Below are positions 22,717 to 31,457 of a stretch of DNA of 33,960 bases, piece by piece. The DNA lies in assembly GCA_036637375.1 (NCBI GenBank), contig JAVWMQ010000018.1, positions 1 to 33,960 of the forward strand. Direction: 5' to 3'. Source of the stretch: JAVWMQ01 sp036637375 (GTDB lineage Bacteria > Bacillota > Clostridia > Peptostreptococcales > Anaerovoracaceae). Under the pieces are notes generated by a model. The model was not told the origin of the DNA, ran no database searches, and worked only from the letters and a program-made list of their open reading frames with translations. The position numbers and the translations under genes were made by a program. Every line of letters starts with the position of its first letter. The stretch's first letter is position 1.

Positions 22717-23916
22717 ATGTTTAAGTATAACAAAATTGAAGAGGCATTGGAAGATTTGCGCAATGGTAAAATTATTTTAGTGACAGATGATCAAGACAGA
22801 GAAAATGAGGGTGATTTTATATGTGCTGCAGAATTTGCAACAACAGAAAATGTTAATTTTATGGCGATACATGGCAAGGGATTAATATGTATGCCAATGG
22901 GAAAATCTCTTGTAGAAAAACTGCAAATACCACAGATGGTGACAGATAATACTGATAATCATGAAACGGCATTTACGGTTTCAATCGATCATAGAGATAC
23001 AACGACAGGTATTTCGGCTCAAGAAAGAAGTTTAACTGCAATGAAATGTGTGTGTGATGATGCTAAGCCGGAGGACTTTAGAAGGCCAGGGCATATGTTT
23101 CCATTACTATCAAAGAGAAACGGTGTTTTAGAGAGAAATGGACATACAGAGGCAACTGTTGATTTAATGAGGCTAGCAGGTCTTAAAGAGTGTGGGCTTT
23201 GTTGTGAAATCATGAGAGAAGACGGAACAATGATGAGAGCAAAAGAACTTCAAGAGTTTGCACAAAAATGGGATATGAAATTTATAACAATAAAAGATTT
23301 ACAGGAATATAGAAAAAAGAAGGATAAACTTGTTTCTTGCGAAGCAGTATCAAATATGCCAACAAAGTATGGTGAATTCAAGGCGTATGGTTATGTCAAT
23401 AAGCTTAACGGAGAACATCATGTGGCATTAGTTAAAGGTGAAATTGGTGATGGCAAAGATCTGTTATGTAGAGTTCACTCAGAATGTTTGACTGGAGATG
23501 CCTTTGGTTCAATACGTTGTGACTGTGGTGATCAATTTGCTAATGCAATGTCTTTGATAGAAAAAGAGGGTAGAGGTATTTTGCTTTACATGAGACAAGA
23601 AGGCAGAGGTATTGGTTTGATTAATAAGCTTCGTGCATATGAACTTCAAGACAAAGGAATGGATACTCTTGAAGCTAATATCGCACTTGGATTTGAAGGG
23701 GACCTTAGAGAATACTTTATAGGTGCTCAGATATTAAGAGATTTAGGAGCTAAAGAGTTAAAACTTTTGACAAACAATCCAGATAAAGTGTATGGTCTAT
23801 CAGATTTTGATATGAAAATTGTAGAACGAGTACCTATACAAATAGAGGCAAATCCCCATGATATTTTTTATCTAAAAACAAAGCAAGAAAAAATGGGACA
23901 TATTCTAAATTATTAA
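22717..23916 (+). CDS. ribBA: Bifunctional DHBP synthase / GTP cyclohydrolase II
   Basis: A 399-residue fusion providing both riboflavin precursors. Residues 1-200 are 3,4-dihydroxy-2-butanone-4-phosphate synthase (acidic loop DDQDRENEGDF at about 24-34, then HTEATVDL). Residues 205-399 are GTP cyclohydrolase II, with the zinc cysteines in HSECLTGDAFGSIRCDCGDQ, then RQEGRGIGL and LTNNPDK. AGGAGG precedes the ATG 8 bases after ribE. Both halves look intact. Confidence 0.97.
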   Translation: MFKYNKIEEALEDLRNGKIILVTDDQDRENEGDFICAAEFATTENVNFMAIHGKGLICMPMGKSLVEKLQIPQMVTDNTDNHETAFTVSIDHRDTTTGISAQERSLTAMKCVCDDAKPEDFRRPGHMFPLLSKRNGVLERNGHTEATVDLMRLAGLKECGLCCEIMREDGTMMRAKELQEFAQKWDMKFITIKDLQEYRKKKDKLVSCEAVSNMPTKYGEFKAYGYVNKLNGEHHVALVKGEIGDGKDLLCRVHSECLTGDAFGSIRCDCGDQFANAMSLIEKEGRGILLYMRQEGRGIGLINKLRAYELQDKGMDTLEANIALGFEGDLREYFIGAQILRDLGAKELKLLTNNPDKVYGLSDFDMKIVERVPIQIEANPHDIFYLKTKQEKMGHILNY

Positions 23917-23937
23917 GTAAAGAAAGAGAGCGGAAAA

Positions 23938-24405
23938 ATGAAAATTTATGAAGGAAAACTGATATCAAAAAAAGCAAGAATTGGAATTGTAGCAGCGAGA
24001 TTTAATGAATTCATTACTTCAAAACTTTTGGGTGGAGCAATTGATGGACTAAAACGACATGGAGTTTTGGAAGAAGAAATTGAAATTGCATGGGTACCAG
24101 GAGCGTTTGAAATACCTCTAATTGCAGACAAGATGGCCAAAAGTGGTAAATATGATGCTGTTATATGTTTGGGCGCAGTTATTAGAGGAAACACAACACA
24201 CTATGATTATGTTTGCAGTGAAGTGTCAAAAGGAGTAGCTCATGTAAGTCTAAACAGCAGTATTCCAGTAATGTTTGGAGTTATTACAACAGAAAATATT
24301 GAGCAAGCAATAGAGAGAGCTGGAACAAAAGCAGGCAACAAAGGATATGATTGTGCTGTTGCTGCAATAGAGATGATAAACTTGATTAACGAGATAGAAA
24401 AATAA
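23938..24405 (+). CDS. ribH: 6,7-dimethyl-8-ribityllumazine synthase
   Basis: A 155-residue lumazine synthase, the penultimate step, joining the pyrimidine and the butanone phosphate. The conserved blocks are AARFNEFITSKLLGGAIDGL (19-38), WVPGAFEIP (52-60) and GAVIRGNTTHYDYVC (79-93) with the catalytic His88. It is of normal length and probably forms the 60-subunit capsid. Last gene of the operon, 21 bases after ribBA, followed by a strong terminator. Confidence 0.97.
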   Translation: MKIYEGKLISKKARIGIVAARFNEFITSKLLGGAIDGLKRHGVLEEEIEIAWVPGAFEIPLIADKMAKSGKYDAVICLGAVIRGNTTHYDYVCSEVSKGVAHVSLNSSIPVMFGVITTENIEQAIERAGTKAGNKGYDCAVAAIEMINLINEIEK

Positions 24406-24415
24406 TTTGAAAATA

Positions 24416-24450
24416 CTAGTGGATGATTCAAAATTCACTAGCATTTTTTT
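24416..24450 (+). terminator. Terminator of the riboflavin operon
   Basis: An 8-bp stem with one G-U pair (24416-24423 with 24434-24441), a 10-base loop, and seven T at 24444-24450. Confidence 0.85.
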
Positions 24451-24501
24451 GGTGCGTATGATATCATAAAATTCATATTAAAAGTAAAGGAGGTGAATGC
24501 T

Positions 24502-25173
24502 ATGGTTTTACCACCAAGTGCCGAAGTCATTTACAATGATTTGTTAGATAGAATTATTGATCTAAGACTAGAGCCCGGCATTAAAATTAGCGAGAATAGT
24601 ATCGGTGAAGAATACAATGTGTCTAGATCCGTAGTCAGAAATGTATTTGCAAGATTAAGTCAAATAGGATTTATTGAAATATTACCGCAAAGAGGTACAT
24701 TTGTAACAAAGATTGATCTAAAATATATCAACTCGATTTTACTTATGAGATTATCAATAGAAAAAGAAATGCTATATAGATTTATCGAAATTGATGACAA
24801 GGAAGATTTGCTTGAATATTTGAGAGCAAATGTTAAAGAACAAGAGGCATATAAAGCGCAAGGAACTTATATTGATGACTTTAGGAAACTAGATGAAGAA
24901 TTCCATGGAATTATACTTAAACGTGGAGGTGTATATGATTTATCAGAATTACTAAAGGAACACCTACTTCATTTATGTAGGTGGAGAAATGTTGCGGTTA
25001 ATAATGGTTTTAGAATTAGCGAAATCGTGGAAGAACATAAAGCTATATTAGAAAGCATTGAAACAAAGAACTTTAAAGAAATAAACAAAATCATTGTGAT
25101 GCATATTGAAAATACGATTAGTGATACTAATTCGATAAAAGAACAATATCGATCATATTGTGTGAATTTATAA
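24502..25173 (+). CDS. GntR-family (FadR-like, FCD domain) transcriptional regulator
   Basis: A 223-residue regulator. Residues 5-70 hold the GntR winged helix-turn-helix (ISENSIGEEYNVSRSVVRNV, then FARLSQIGFIEILPQRGTFV). Residues 72-215 are an all-helical FCD effector domain with the putative metal-binding set Asp131, His135 (LDEEFHG), His179 (EEHKAI) and His201 (VMHIEN). FCD regulators usually sense organic acids or acyl-CoAs. A GTG three codons upstream overlaps the AAAGGAGGTG ribosome site, so ATG at 24502 is preferred. A 12-base palindrome (24457-24468) lies upstream. It stands directly before the ligase and the dehydratase operon and is the likely regulator of both. Confidence 0.9.
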   Translation: MVLPPSAEVIYNDLLDRIIDLRLEPGIKISENSIGEEYNVSRSVVRNVFARLSQIGFIEILPQRGTFVTKIDLKYINSILLMRLSIEKEMLYRFIEIDDKEDLLEYLRANVKEQEAYKAQGTYIDDFRKLDEEFHGIILKRGGVYDLSELLKEHLLHLCRWRNVAVNNGFRISEIVEEHKAILESIETKNFKEINKIIVMHIENTISDTNSIKEQYRSYCVNL

Positions 25174-25221
25174 GAAATCATTTGAATAATGTATTATTTA
25201 AATGATTAAACTTTAAATAAT

Positions 25222-25248
25222 ACTGGAATACAAGTGAACAAGTATATT
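25222..25248 (+). promoter_or_regulatory. Candidate regulator site before the acyl-CoA ligase gene
   Basis: ACTGGAATACAAGTGAAC (25222-25239) matches 16 of 18 bases of the sequence before hadA (26909-26926). Within it ACAAGT is repeated 8 bases later (25230-25235 and 25238-25243). A TATATT at 25243-25248 could be the -10, so the site would cover the promoter. Function is inferred from conservation. Confidence 0.55.
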
Positions 25249-25272
25249 TAAGCAATTTGCATGGAGGACGTT

Positions 25273-26826
25273 GTGGAACTAACTAGATTAACGATTGTTG
25301 AGAAACTAAAAGAGAGAGTTGATCAAATGCCAAAAAATTTGGCAATCAGATTTGAGGGAACAGATTATAACTGGGAAGAAGTCGATAATATATCAAATAA
25401 GTTAGCTAATCAATTAATGGGAGTAGGCATGAATAAAGGAGACCATATAGGCATCATAGGAGGGAACTGTGAGGCTTGGGTCTTTTATTTTTTGGCTATT
25501 TTAAAAATTGGAGCAAAGGCAGTAGTTTATAATACTCGCCTTAAAGATGTTGAATTAAAAAGAGAAATAAAAATTGCAACTACTAAAACTGTAATTTACG
25601 GAAAAGGTGGCAAGGGTGAAACCTTTGATACAGTATTAAAAAAATTTGAAGAAAAAAATATTGTAGAAACAATAATTAACATGAAAAAAGAAGCGAAGTA
25701 TTGGAAAACTCTTGGGGAAACTAAAGAGGAATTGGTACAAAACTGTGAGATTGATTGTCATGATGTAGCGGCAGTACTTTTTACTTCAGGGACAACAGGA
25801 AATAGTAAGGGTGTGCAATTAACTCATTACAACGTAATAAATAATGCTATTGCAATTGTAGAAAATATGCGTTGGCAAGACAATGATAGAATATGTGTAT
25901 GTGTACCTTTATTCCATACTTTTGGAATTACAACATGCATACTATCAAGTATTATAAGTGGCGCTGGTATGGTTATATTGGCAAGAAGTAGAACTGTAGA
26001 AATTTGTAGTGCTATTGAGCACGACATGTGTACAGTACTTAACGGTGTGCCAAGTATGTTTTTGGCGGTGCTTAGAAATGAAAAAAGACATAATTATAAT
26101 ATAACTAAACTTAAATCAGGTATAATTGCGGGATCACCGATTTTTAGAGATGATTATTTAGATATATGTCATATGTTTGATAACATTAAATTACAAACTT
26201 CATATGGCCAAACTGAAACATCACCTTGTATTACTATTTCAGACTATGATGATAGTCTAGAGACTAAAGCTACAACATCTGGAAGACCAATTGACAATAT
26301 TGAAGTTAGAATAATTTCTATAAATGGCAATAAACTATGTCTACCATTTGAAGAAGGTGAAATTCAGGTTAAAGGATATAACGTTATGAAGGGTTATATG
26401 GGAAATGAAGAAGAAACCCAAAAAGCATTCACAGAAGATGGATGGCTTAGAACTGGTGACTTAGGATTTTTCAATAATAAAGGATATATTAACATTACGG
26501 GAAGATGTAAAAATATAATTATTAAAGGTGGAGAGAACATATCCCCGGTAGAAATTGAAAATGCGATTAAAAAGGTTGCGAAAAAATGTGAAGTTAAAGT
26601 TTTTGGAGTGCCTTCTATTGTTGTGCAAGAAGAAATCGTTGCATGTATTGAAGGTGAGTTTGATGATAAATTAAGAGATAAAATTTTGGAATACCTAAGA
26701 GCAAATATTAGCGATTATAAGGTTCCCAAATATGTGATTTTCGTGGAAGAATTACCAAGGACTTCTTCGGGGAAAATTGACGAAAAATGTCTAAAACAAG
26801 AGACTATAAAACGTTTAAATATTTAG
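25273..26826 (+). CDS. AMP-forming acyl-CoA ligase of the Stickland cluster
   Basis: A 517-residue member of the acyl-adenylate-forming superfamily, activating a carboxylic acid to its CoA ester at the cost of ATP. Motif A3 TSGTTGNSKG (171-180), A5 SYGQTETSPC, A7/A8 GWLRTGDLGF with RCKNIIIKGGENISP, and the A10 lysine Lys501 in TSSGKIDEK are all present. An ATG at 25261 lies in the GGAGG site; GTG at 25273 is 5 bases after it and is taken as start. In the aromatic fld cluster of C. sporogenes a comparable ligase (FldL) primes the CoA-transfer cycle; the same role is likely here. A related operator precedes this gene and hadA. Confidence 0.88.
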   Translation: MELTRLTIVEKLKERVDQMPKNLAIRFEGTDYNWEEVDNISNKLANQLMGVGMNKGDHIGIIGGNCEAWVFYFLAILKIGAKAVVYNTRLKDVELKREIKIATTKTVIYGKGGKGETFDTVLKKFEEKNIVETIINMKKEAKYWKTLGETKEELVQNCEIDCHDVAAVLFTSGTTGNSKGVQLTHYNVINNAIAIVENMRWQDNDRICVCVPLFHTFGITTCILSSIISGAGMVILARSRTVEICSAIEHDMCTVLNGVPSMFLAVLRNEKRHNYNITKLKSGIIAGSPIFRDDYLDICHMFDNIKLQTSYGQTETSPCITISDYDDSLETKATTSGRPIDNIEVRIISINGNKLCLPFEEGEIQVKGYNVMKGYMGNEEETQKAFTEDGWLRTGDLGFFNNKGYINITGRCKNIIIKGGENISPVEIENAIKKVAKKCEVKVFGVPSIVVQEEIVACIEGEFDDKLRDKILEYLRANISDYKVPKYVIFVEELPRTSSGKIDEKCLKQETIKRLNI

Positions 26827-26861
26827 GTGTGTTAATAAATAAACAACTTGTCTTAAAAACA

Positions 26862-26892
26862 ATAAAAGCCTTTACATTTAGGCGATTATTTG
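26862..26892 (+). terminator. Weak terminator-like hairpin after the ligase gene
   Basis: AATAA-AA-GCCT and AGGC-GA-TTATT pair around an 8-base loop with a 2x2 internal mismatch, and no strong T-run follows. It may only partly separate the ligase from the hadA unit. Confidence 0.35.
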
Positions 26893-26908
26893 GTAAGATA
26901 AGCGTGTA

Positions 26909-26960
26909 ACTGGTATACAAGTAAACCAACTTGTAGGGGTGAAATTTTTTTGTCTATAAT
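26909..26960 (+). promoter_or_regulatory. hadA promoter with palindromic operator
   Basis: TACAAGT-AAACCA-ACTTGTA (26916-26935) is a perfect 7-bp inverted repeat. Its right arm contains TTGTAG (26931-26936), which with TATAAT (26955-26960, 18-base spacer) forms the best promoter. The 18 bases from 26909 recur with two changes before the ligase gene, and one more ACTTGT half-site is at 26846-26851. A site covering the -35 suggests repression by the neighbouring GntR protein. Confidence 0.65.
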
Positions 26961-27046
26961 TGACAGATTTTTCACGAAGAGTTGGGGAACTTTACTAATA
27001 AGTATAATACGAATTGAAATATTTTTTTAAGGAGGAGAATAAAAAA

Positions 27047-28285
27047 ATGAGTGCAAACAGAAAACCTTTAGACGGCGTTAGAGTTGTTGAGTTAGCTAAC
27101 TTTATTGCTGCAGCTACAAGTGGAAGATTTTTAGCTGACCTTGGTGCAGACGTAATTAAAATCGAATCAGCAGGTGGGGATCCATTAAGATATACAGCCC
27201 CAACAGAAGGAAGACCTTTGGACATGTATGAAAATACAACTTGGGAGCTAGAAAATGCTAACAAAAGATGTATTTCTCTAAACATGAAAACTCCAGAAGG
27301 TAAAGAAGCTTTCTACAAGTTACTAGAAACTGCAGATGTACTAATTACAAACTGGAGAGTTCAGGCTTTAGAAAGAGCTGGACTTGACTATGAATCATTA
27401 AAAGAAAGATTCCCTAAACTAGTATATGCAAACATCACTGGATATGGTGAATTTGGTCCAGATAAAGATCTACCAGGATTTGACTTCACTGCATTCTTTG
27501 CAAGAGGTGGATACTTAGATTCATTAAGACAAAAGGGAACTGTTCCTATGAACGTATGCCCAGGACTAGGTGACCATAATGTTGGTATGAACTTAGCTGC
27601 TGGTATCTTAGCTGCACTATATCATGCAGAAAAAACAGGTTTAGGCGAAAAAGTTGAAACAAGTTTATTTGAAACTGCTGTTCACAATATGGGAATGATG
27701 GTACAGGCTGCTCAGTATCCTGAAATTGGTGCTAAATACCCAATTAATATTAGAGAAGCTAGTAACCCATTCAATGCTGCATGGAGAACAAGAGATGATA
27801 GATTCATTCAGACATGCATGCCTGACTACAATACATACTACAAGAGATTCATCACTGCTGTTGGCAGAGAAGATTTAGTTGATAATGAAGAATATTTCCC
27901 AGTACAGAATCTACAGGCTGGTGGACATGGTCCGGATGTATATGACATCGTAATGGAAGCATTTAACCAGAAAGATGTAGCAGAATGGAAAGAAATCCTA
28001 ATCGCAGCAGATATTCCTTTCTCAGTTGCACAAACATGGGAAGAAATGTTAGTTGATGAACAGGCATGGGCAAATGATTGTTTCTACAAAATGGAATACC
28101 CAAATGCTGAACGTACACTAGTAAAACTACCAGTTAAGTTCAAAGAAATGGGACCTGCTGAATATAACAAAGGACCTCTTATCGGTGAACATTCTGAAGA
28201 AGTTTTAGCAGAATTAGGTTATGACGAAGCAGTAATTAAAGAATTTAGAGAAAACGGAACAATTTACGTTTGGGAAGAAAAGTAA
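27047..28285 (+). CDS. hadA: Class III CoA-transferase, HadA/FldA type
   Basis: A 412-residue CaiB/BaiF (class III) CoA-transferase moving CoA from an acyl- or enoyl-CoA product to (R)-2-hydroxy acids such as 2-hydroxyisocaproate or phenyllactate. Family blocks are VVELANFIAAATSGRFLADL (13-32), GDPLRYTAPTEGRPL (44-58), GYGEFGPDKDLPGFDFTAFF (132-151) and PGLGDHNVG with the predicted catalytic Asp176. A frame extension upstream (TTG at 27014) is unsupported; the ATG at 27047 has AAGGAGGAG. The sequence clearly resembles FldA/HadA, but I cannot separate leucine- from aromatic-type specificity. First gene of a tightly packed unit through hadC. Confidence 0.92.
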   Translation: MSANRKPLDGVRVVELANFIAAATSGRFLADLGADVIKIESAGGDPLRYTAPTEGRPLDMYENTTWELENANKRCISLNMKTPEGKEAFYKLLETADVLITNWRVQALERAGLDYESLKERFPKLVYANITGYGEFGPDKDLPGFDFTAFFARGGYLDSLRQKGTVPMNVCPGLGDHNVGMNLAAGILAALYHAEKTGLGEKVETSLFETAVHNMGMMVQAAQYPEIGAKYPINIREASNPFNAAWRTRDDRFIQTCMPDYNTYYKRFITAVGREDLVDNEEYFPVQNLQAGGHGPDVYDIVMEAFNQKDVAEWKEILIAADIPFSVAQTWEEMLVDEQAWANDCFYKMEYPNAERTLVKLPVKFKEMGPAEYNKGPLIGEHSEEVLAELGYDEAVIKEFRENGTIYVWEEK

Positions 28286-28286
28286 A

Positions 28287-29087
28287 ATGAAAGATATTTA
28301 TACACTTGGTATAGACATCGGATCAACAACATCTAAGTGTGTTGTTCTAATAAATGGAAAAACTATTGCCAGCTCCAATATTGTAGAATTAGGAGCTGGT
28401 ACTAATGGTGTAGACTTAGTAATAGCCAACACTTTAGGGGAAATAGACATGAAATTAGAAGATATGGATGCTATTATTTCGACTGGTTATGGAAGAAACA
28501 GTTATGATAAGGCTGATAAAACCATGAGCGAGCTTAGTTGCCATGCAAGGGGCGCAGGATTCTTATTTGATAACGTGAGAACGATTATTGATATAGGTGG
28601 TCAGGATGCAAAAGTTTTAAAACTTGATGCAAACGGACAGCTTCAGAATTTTGTGATGAATGACAAATGTGCAGCTGGAACTGGTAGATTTTTGGAAGTG
28701 ATGGCGAATGTGTTAAATGTTAAGCTTGAAGATTTTGGAGCTCTTGACGCATTGTCTACTAACAGAGCATCGATAAGTTCTACTTGTACAGTATTTGCAG
28801 AATCAGAAGTAATTTCAAATTTGGCAAATAATGTGGATGTGAAAGATATTTTAAAAGGTATACACTATTCTGTTGCGAGCAGAGTTGCTGGACAGGCTAA
28901 ACGAGTTGGAGTTGAACCACCTGTTGCTATGACCGGTGGTGTGTCTCGAAATGCAGGGGTTGTTAGAGCCTTAGAAGCTGAACTTAATGTTCCTATTGAA
29001 ATATCTGATAAATCTCAGTTAGCTGGCGCCATAGGCGCTTCGATATTTGCTTATGAATACTATTCAAAGCAAAAGAAGGGAGAATAA
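28287..29087 (+). CDS. hadI: 2-hydroxyacyl-CoA dehydratase activator (HadI/FldI type)
   Basis: A 266-residue ATPase of the ASKHA (actin/hexokinase) fold. As a homodimer it holds one [4Fe-4S] cluster and uses ATP hydrolysis to inject one low-potential electron into the dehydratase. Nucleotide motifs are LGIDIGSTTSKCVV (7-20), IDIGGQDAKV (101-110) and MTGGVSRNAGV. The cluster ligands are Cys128 (NDKCAAGTGRF) and Cys167 (SSTCTVFAESE). It starts one base after the hadA stop with only a weak AGAAAAG ribosome site, which would keep the activator below the level of its catalytic partners. Confidence 0.96.
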   Translation: MKDIYTLGIDIGSTTSKCVVLINGKTIASSNIVELGAGTNGVDLVIANTLGEIDMKLEDMDAIISTGYGRNSYDKADKTMSELSCHARGAGFLFDNVRTIIDIGGQDAKVLKLDANGQLQNFVMNDKCAAGTGRFLEVMANVLNVKLEDFGALDALSTNRASISSTCTVFAESEVISNLANNVDVKDILKGIHYSVASRVAGQAKRVGVEPPVAMTGGVSRNAGVVRALEAELNVPIEISDKSQLAGAIGASIFAYEYYSKQKKGE

Positions 29088-29088
29088 G

Positions 29089-30318
29089 ATGAGTAATGTT
29101 GAACCAAATGCTGAAAAAAAAGCAAAGGTTTTATTAGGCGAAATTGTTGACAGGCATTATAAAGAAGCCTGGGAGGCAAAAAACAACGGAGAAAAAGTTG
29201 GTTGGTGTGCTTCAAACTTCCCACAGGAAATTTTTGAAACATTAGGAGTTAAGGTTGTATATCCTGAAAACCAAGCTGCAGCTATTTCTGCTAAAGGCGG
29301 TGGAGAAAGACTTTGTGAGCATGCTGAAAACATGGGATATTCAAATGACATCTGTTCATATGCAAGAATCAGTTTAGCATTTAGCGATGTTAAAGATGCT
29401 CCAGAAATGCCAATGCCACAGCCAGATTTTGTTCTATGTTGTAATAATATCTGTAACTGTATGATTAAATGGTATGAAAACTTAGCTAAGTCATTAGACA
29501 TTCCTATGATTTTAGTTGATATTCCTTTCAATAATGATTACGATGCAGAACAGGACAGAGTTGATTATGTTAAAGGACAATTCGATTATGCTATTTCTCA
29601 GCTTGAAGAAATTACAGGCAAGAAATGGGATGAAAAGAAATTTGAAGAAGTAATGGAAATTTCTCAGCGTACTGGTAGAGCTTGGCTTGATGCAATTGGA
29701 ATGTGTTCAGCTAATCCATCACCATTTAATGGATTTGATATCTTTAACCATATGGCAGTAGCTGTATGTGCGAGAGGAAAAATTGAATCAGCAATTGCAT
29801 TTGAAAAATTATTAGAAGAATTTAAAGAAAATGTTAGAGAAGGTAAATCAACATTCAGAGGAGAGGAAAAATTCCGTATCCTATTTGAAGGTATTGCATG
29901 TTGGCCTCATTTAAGACATACTTTTACAACGCTAAAAGAAGCAGGAGTAAATGTAACTGGTACAGTTTATGCTGATGCTTTTGGGTACATTTATGAAAAC
30001 ACTGATGAACTTATGAAAGCTTACTGCAGAACACCAAATGCTATTTCTTACGAACGTTCATTAGATATGAGACTTAAAGCTATTAAAGAAAATGAATGTG
30101 ATGGAGCGTTAATCCATATTAACAGAAGTTGTAAACAATGGACAGGTACAATGTATCAGCTAGAAAGAGACATTAGAGAAAAAGCTGGAATTCCAACAGC
30201 AATATTTGATGGAGACCAAGCGGATCCAAGAAACTTCTCTCCAGCTCAGTATGATACAAGAGTTCAAGGATTAATTGAAGTAATGACTGCTAATAAGGAG
30301 GCGAAAGCAAATGACTAA
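29089..30318 (+). CDS. hadB: (R)-2-hydroxyacyl-CoA dehydratase, alpha subunit (HadB/FldB type)
   Basis: A 409-residue subunit of the radical dehydratase that removes water from (R)-2-hydroxyacyl-CoA to give the (E)-2-enoyl-CoA through a ketyl radical. It belongs to the HgdB/FldB/FldC family. Visible blocks are VGWCASNFPQEIFETLGVKV, VLCCNNICNCMIKWYENLAK with several candidate cluster cysteines, and FEGIACWPHLRHTF. The TTG reading from 29047 overlaps hadI; ATG at 29089, one base after the hadI stop and behind AAGGGAG, is the natural start. It overlaps hadC by 8 bases. Confidence 0.94.
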   Translation: MSNVEPNAEKKAKVLLGEIVDRHYKEAWEAKNNGEKVGWCASNFPQEIFETLGVKVVYPENQAAAISAKGGGERLCEHAENMGYSNDICSYARISLAFSDVKDAPEMPMPQPDFVLCCNNICNCMIKWYENLAKSLDIPMILVDIPFNNDYDAEQDRVDYVKGQFDYAISQLEEITGKKWDEKKFEEVMEISQRTGRAWLDAIGMCSANPSPFNGFDIFNHMAVAVCARGKIESAIAFEKLLEEFKENVREGKSTFRGEEKFRILFEGIACWPHLRHTFTTLKEAGVNVTGTVYADAFGYIYENTDELMKAYCRTPNAISYERSLDMRLKAIKENECDGALIHINRSCKQWTGTMYQLERDIREKAGIPTAIFDGDQADPRNFSPAQYDTRVQGLIEVMTANKEAKAND

Positions 30319-31429
30319 TATTGAAAATATTTTAAAGAAGTTTGATGTAAGTCCTAGAGATTTAGTTGAAGGTTATAAAGCAGAAGGTAAGAAAATTGTT
30401 GGTTGTGGACCTGTTTATACACCAGCTGAAATTGTTTATGCAGCTGGAATGGCACCAATGGGCCTATGGGGAAGCCAAGGAGAAATATCTCTTGCAAAGC
30501 AATACTTTGCAGCTTTCTACTGTTCAATTGTTCAAAGAAATTTAGAAATGGCATTAGATGGTACACTAAGAGACCTTGCAGCAGTAATGGTTCCAATTCA
30601 GTGTGACTCTCTAAAAGCTTTAGGACAGAACTTTAAATTAGCAGTAAAGGATATTGAATATATTCATGTTGCAAATGCACAGAATAGAAAAATTGAATGT
30701 GGTATTGATTTTAATGAAAAACAATACATTAAAGTAAAAGAAAAATTAGAAGAAATTTCTGGAAATAAGATCACTGATGAAGCATTAGAAAATGCTATTA
30801 AAGTGTTCAATGCTCAGAAATTAAAATTACAGGAATTTGTTGCAGTAGCAGCAAAATATCCACAACTTATTTCACCATCAAATAGAAGTCTTGTTATTAA
30901 GAGCGGACTTTTCATGGATAGAGTTAAACATACTGAACTACTTACTGAATTAATCGACGCATTAAATCAGGAAGAAGTTAAACCATGGGACGGTAAAAAA
31001 ATTGTTACTACTGGTATTATTGCTGATAGTACAAGTCTTTTACAGATTCTTGAAGAAAATAAGATTGCTATTGTTGAAGACGAAGTTGCTCAGGAATCTA
31101 GACAATTTAGAACATTGGCAGAAGAAGGCACTGGCAACCCGCTAAGAGCCATTGCAAAACTTCTTTCTGATACTGAAGGTTGTTCTGTTCTTTATGATGC
31201 AGAAAAGAAAAGATCTGATATGATAATCGATAAGGTTAAAAAATCAGGTGCTGATGGAGTTCTTTATGTTCAGACTAAGTTCTGTGACCCTGAAGAATTT
31301 GACTATGTAATCATTAAAGATTCACTACAAAAAGAAGGTATCAAACATGTTGTTATCGAAGTTGATCAGCAGATGACAAACTATGAGCAAGCCCGTACAT
31401 CGCTACAAACATTTGCAGAGATGTTATAA
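30311..31429 (+). CDS. hadC: (R)-2-hydroxyacyl-CoA dehydratase, beta subunit (HadC/FldC type)
   Basis: A 372-residue partner of hadB, each subunit carrying a [4Fe-4S] cluster. The conserved start GKKIVGCGPVYTPAEIVYAA (26-45) with Cys32, then MGLWGSQGEISLAK, FYCSIVQRNLE and MVPIQCDSLKALGQN supply likely cluster ligands; VLYVQTKFCDPEEFDYV (about 318-334) is the C-terminal Cys region. It shares the ATGACTAA overlap with hadB, so both subunits are made in step. Length is that of known FldC/HadC. Confidence 0.94.
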   Translation: MTNIENILKKFDVSPRDLVEGYKAEGKKIVGCGPVYTPAEIVYAAGMAPMGLWGSQGEISLAKQYFAAFYCSIVQRNLEMALDGTLRDLAAVMVPIQCDSLKALGQNFKLAVKDIEYIHVANAQNRKIECGIDFNEKQYIKVKEKLEEISGNKITDEALENAIKVFNAQKLKLQEFVAVAAKYPQLISPSNRSLVIKSGLFMDRVKHTELLTELIDALNQEEVKPWDGKKIVTTGIIADSTSLLQILEENKIAIVEDEVAQESRQFRTLAEEGTGNPLRAIAKLLSDTEGCSVLYDAEKKRSDMIIDKVKKSGADGVLYVQTKFCDPEEFDYVIIKDSLQKEGIKHVVIEVDQQMTNYEQARTSLQTFAEML

Positions 31430-31457
31430 TTGAATATATATATTAAAGGAGGTAAAT

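Noticed and set aside
27014..27046. TTG start upstream of hadA
   Set aside because: The AAGGAGGAG site lies inside this extension and points to ATG 27047.
29047..29088. TTG start of hadB inside hadI
   Set aside because: It overlaps hadI by 41 bases without a ribosome site, while ATG 29089 follows AAGGGAG directly.
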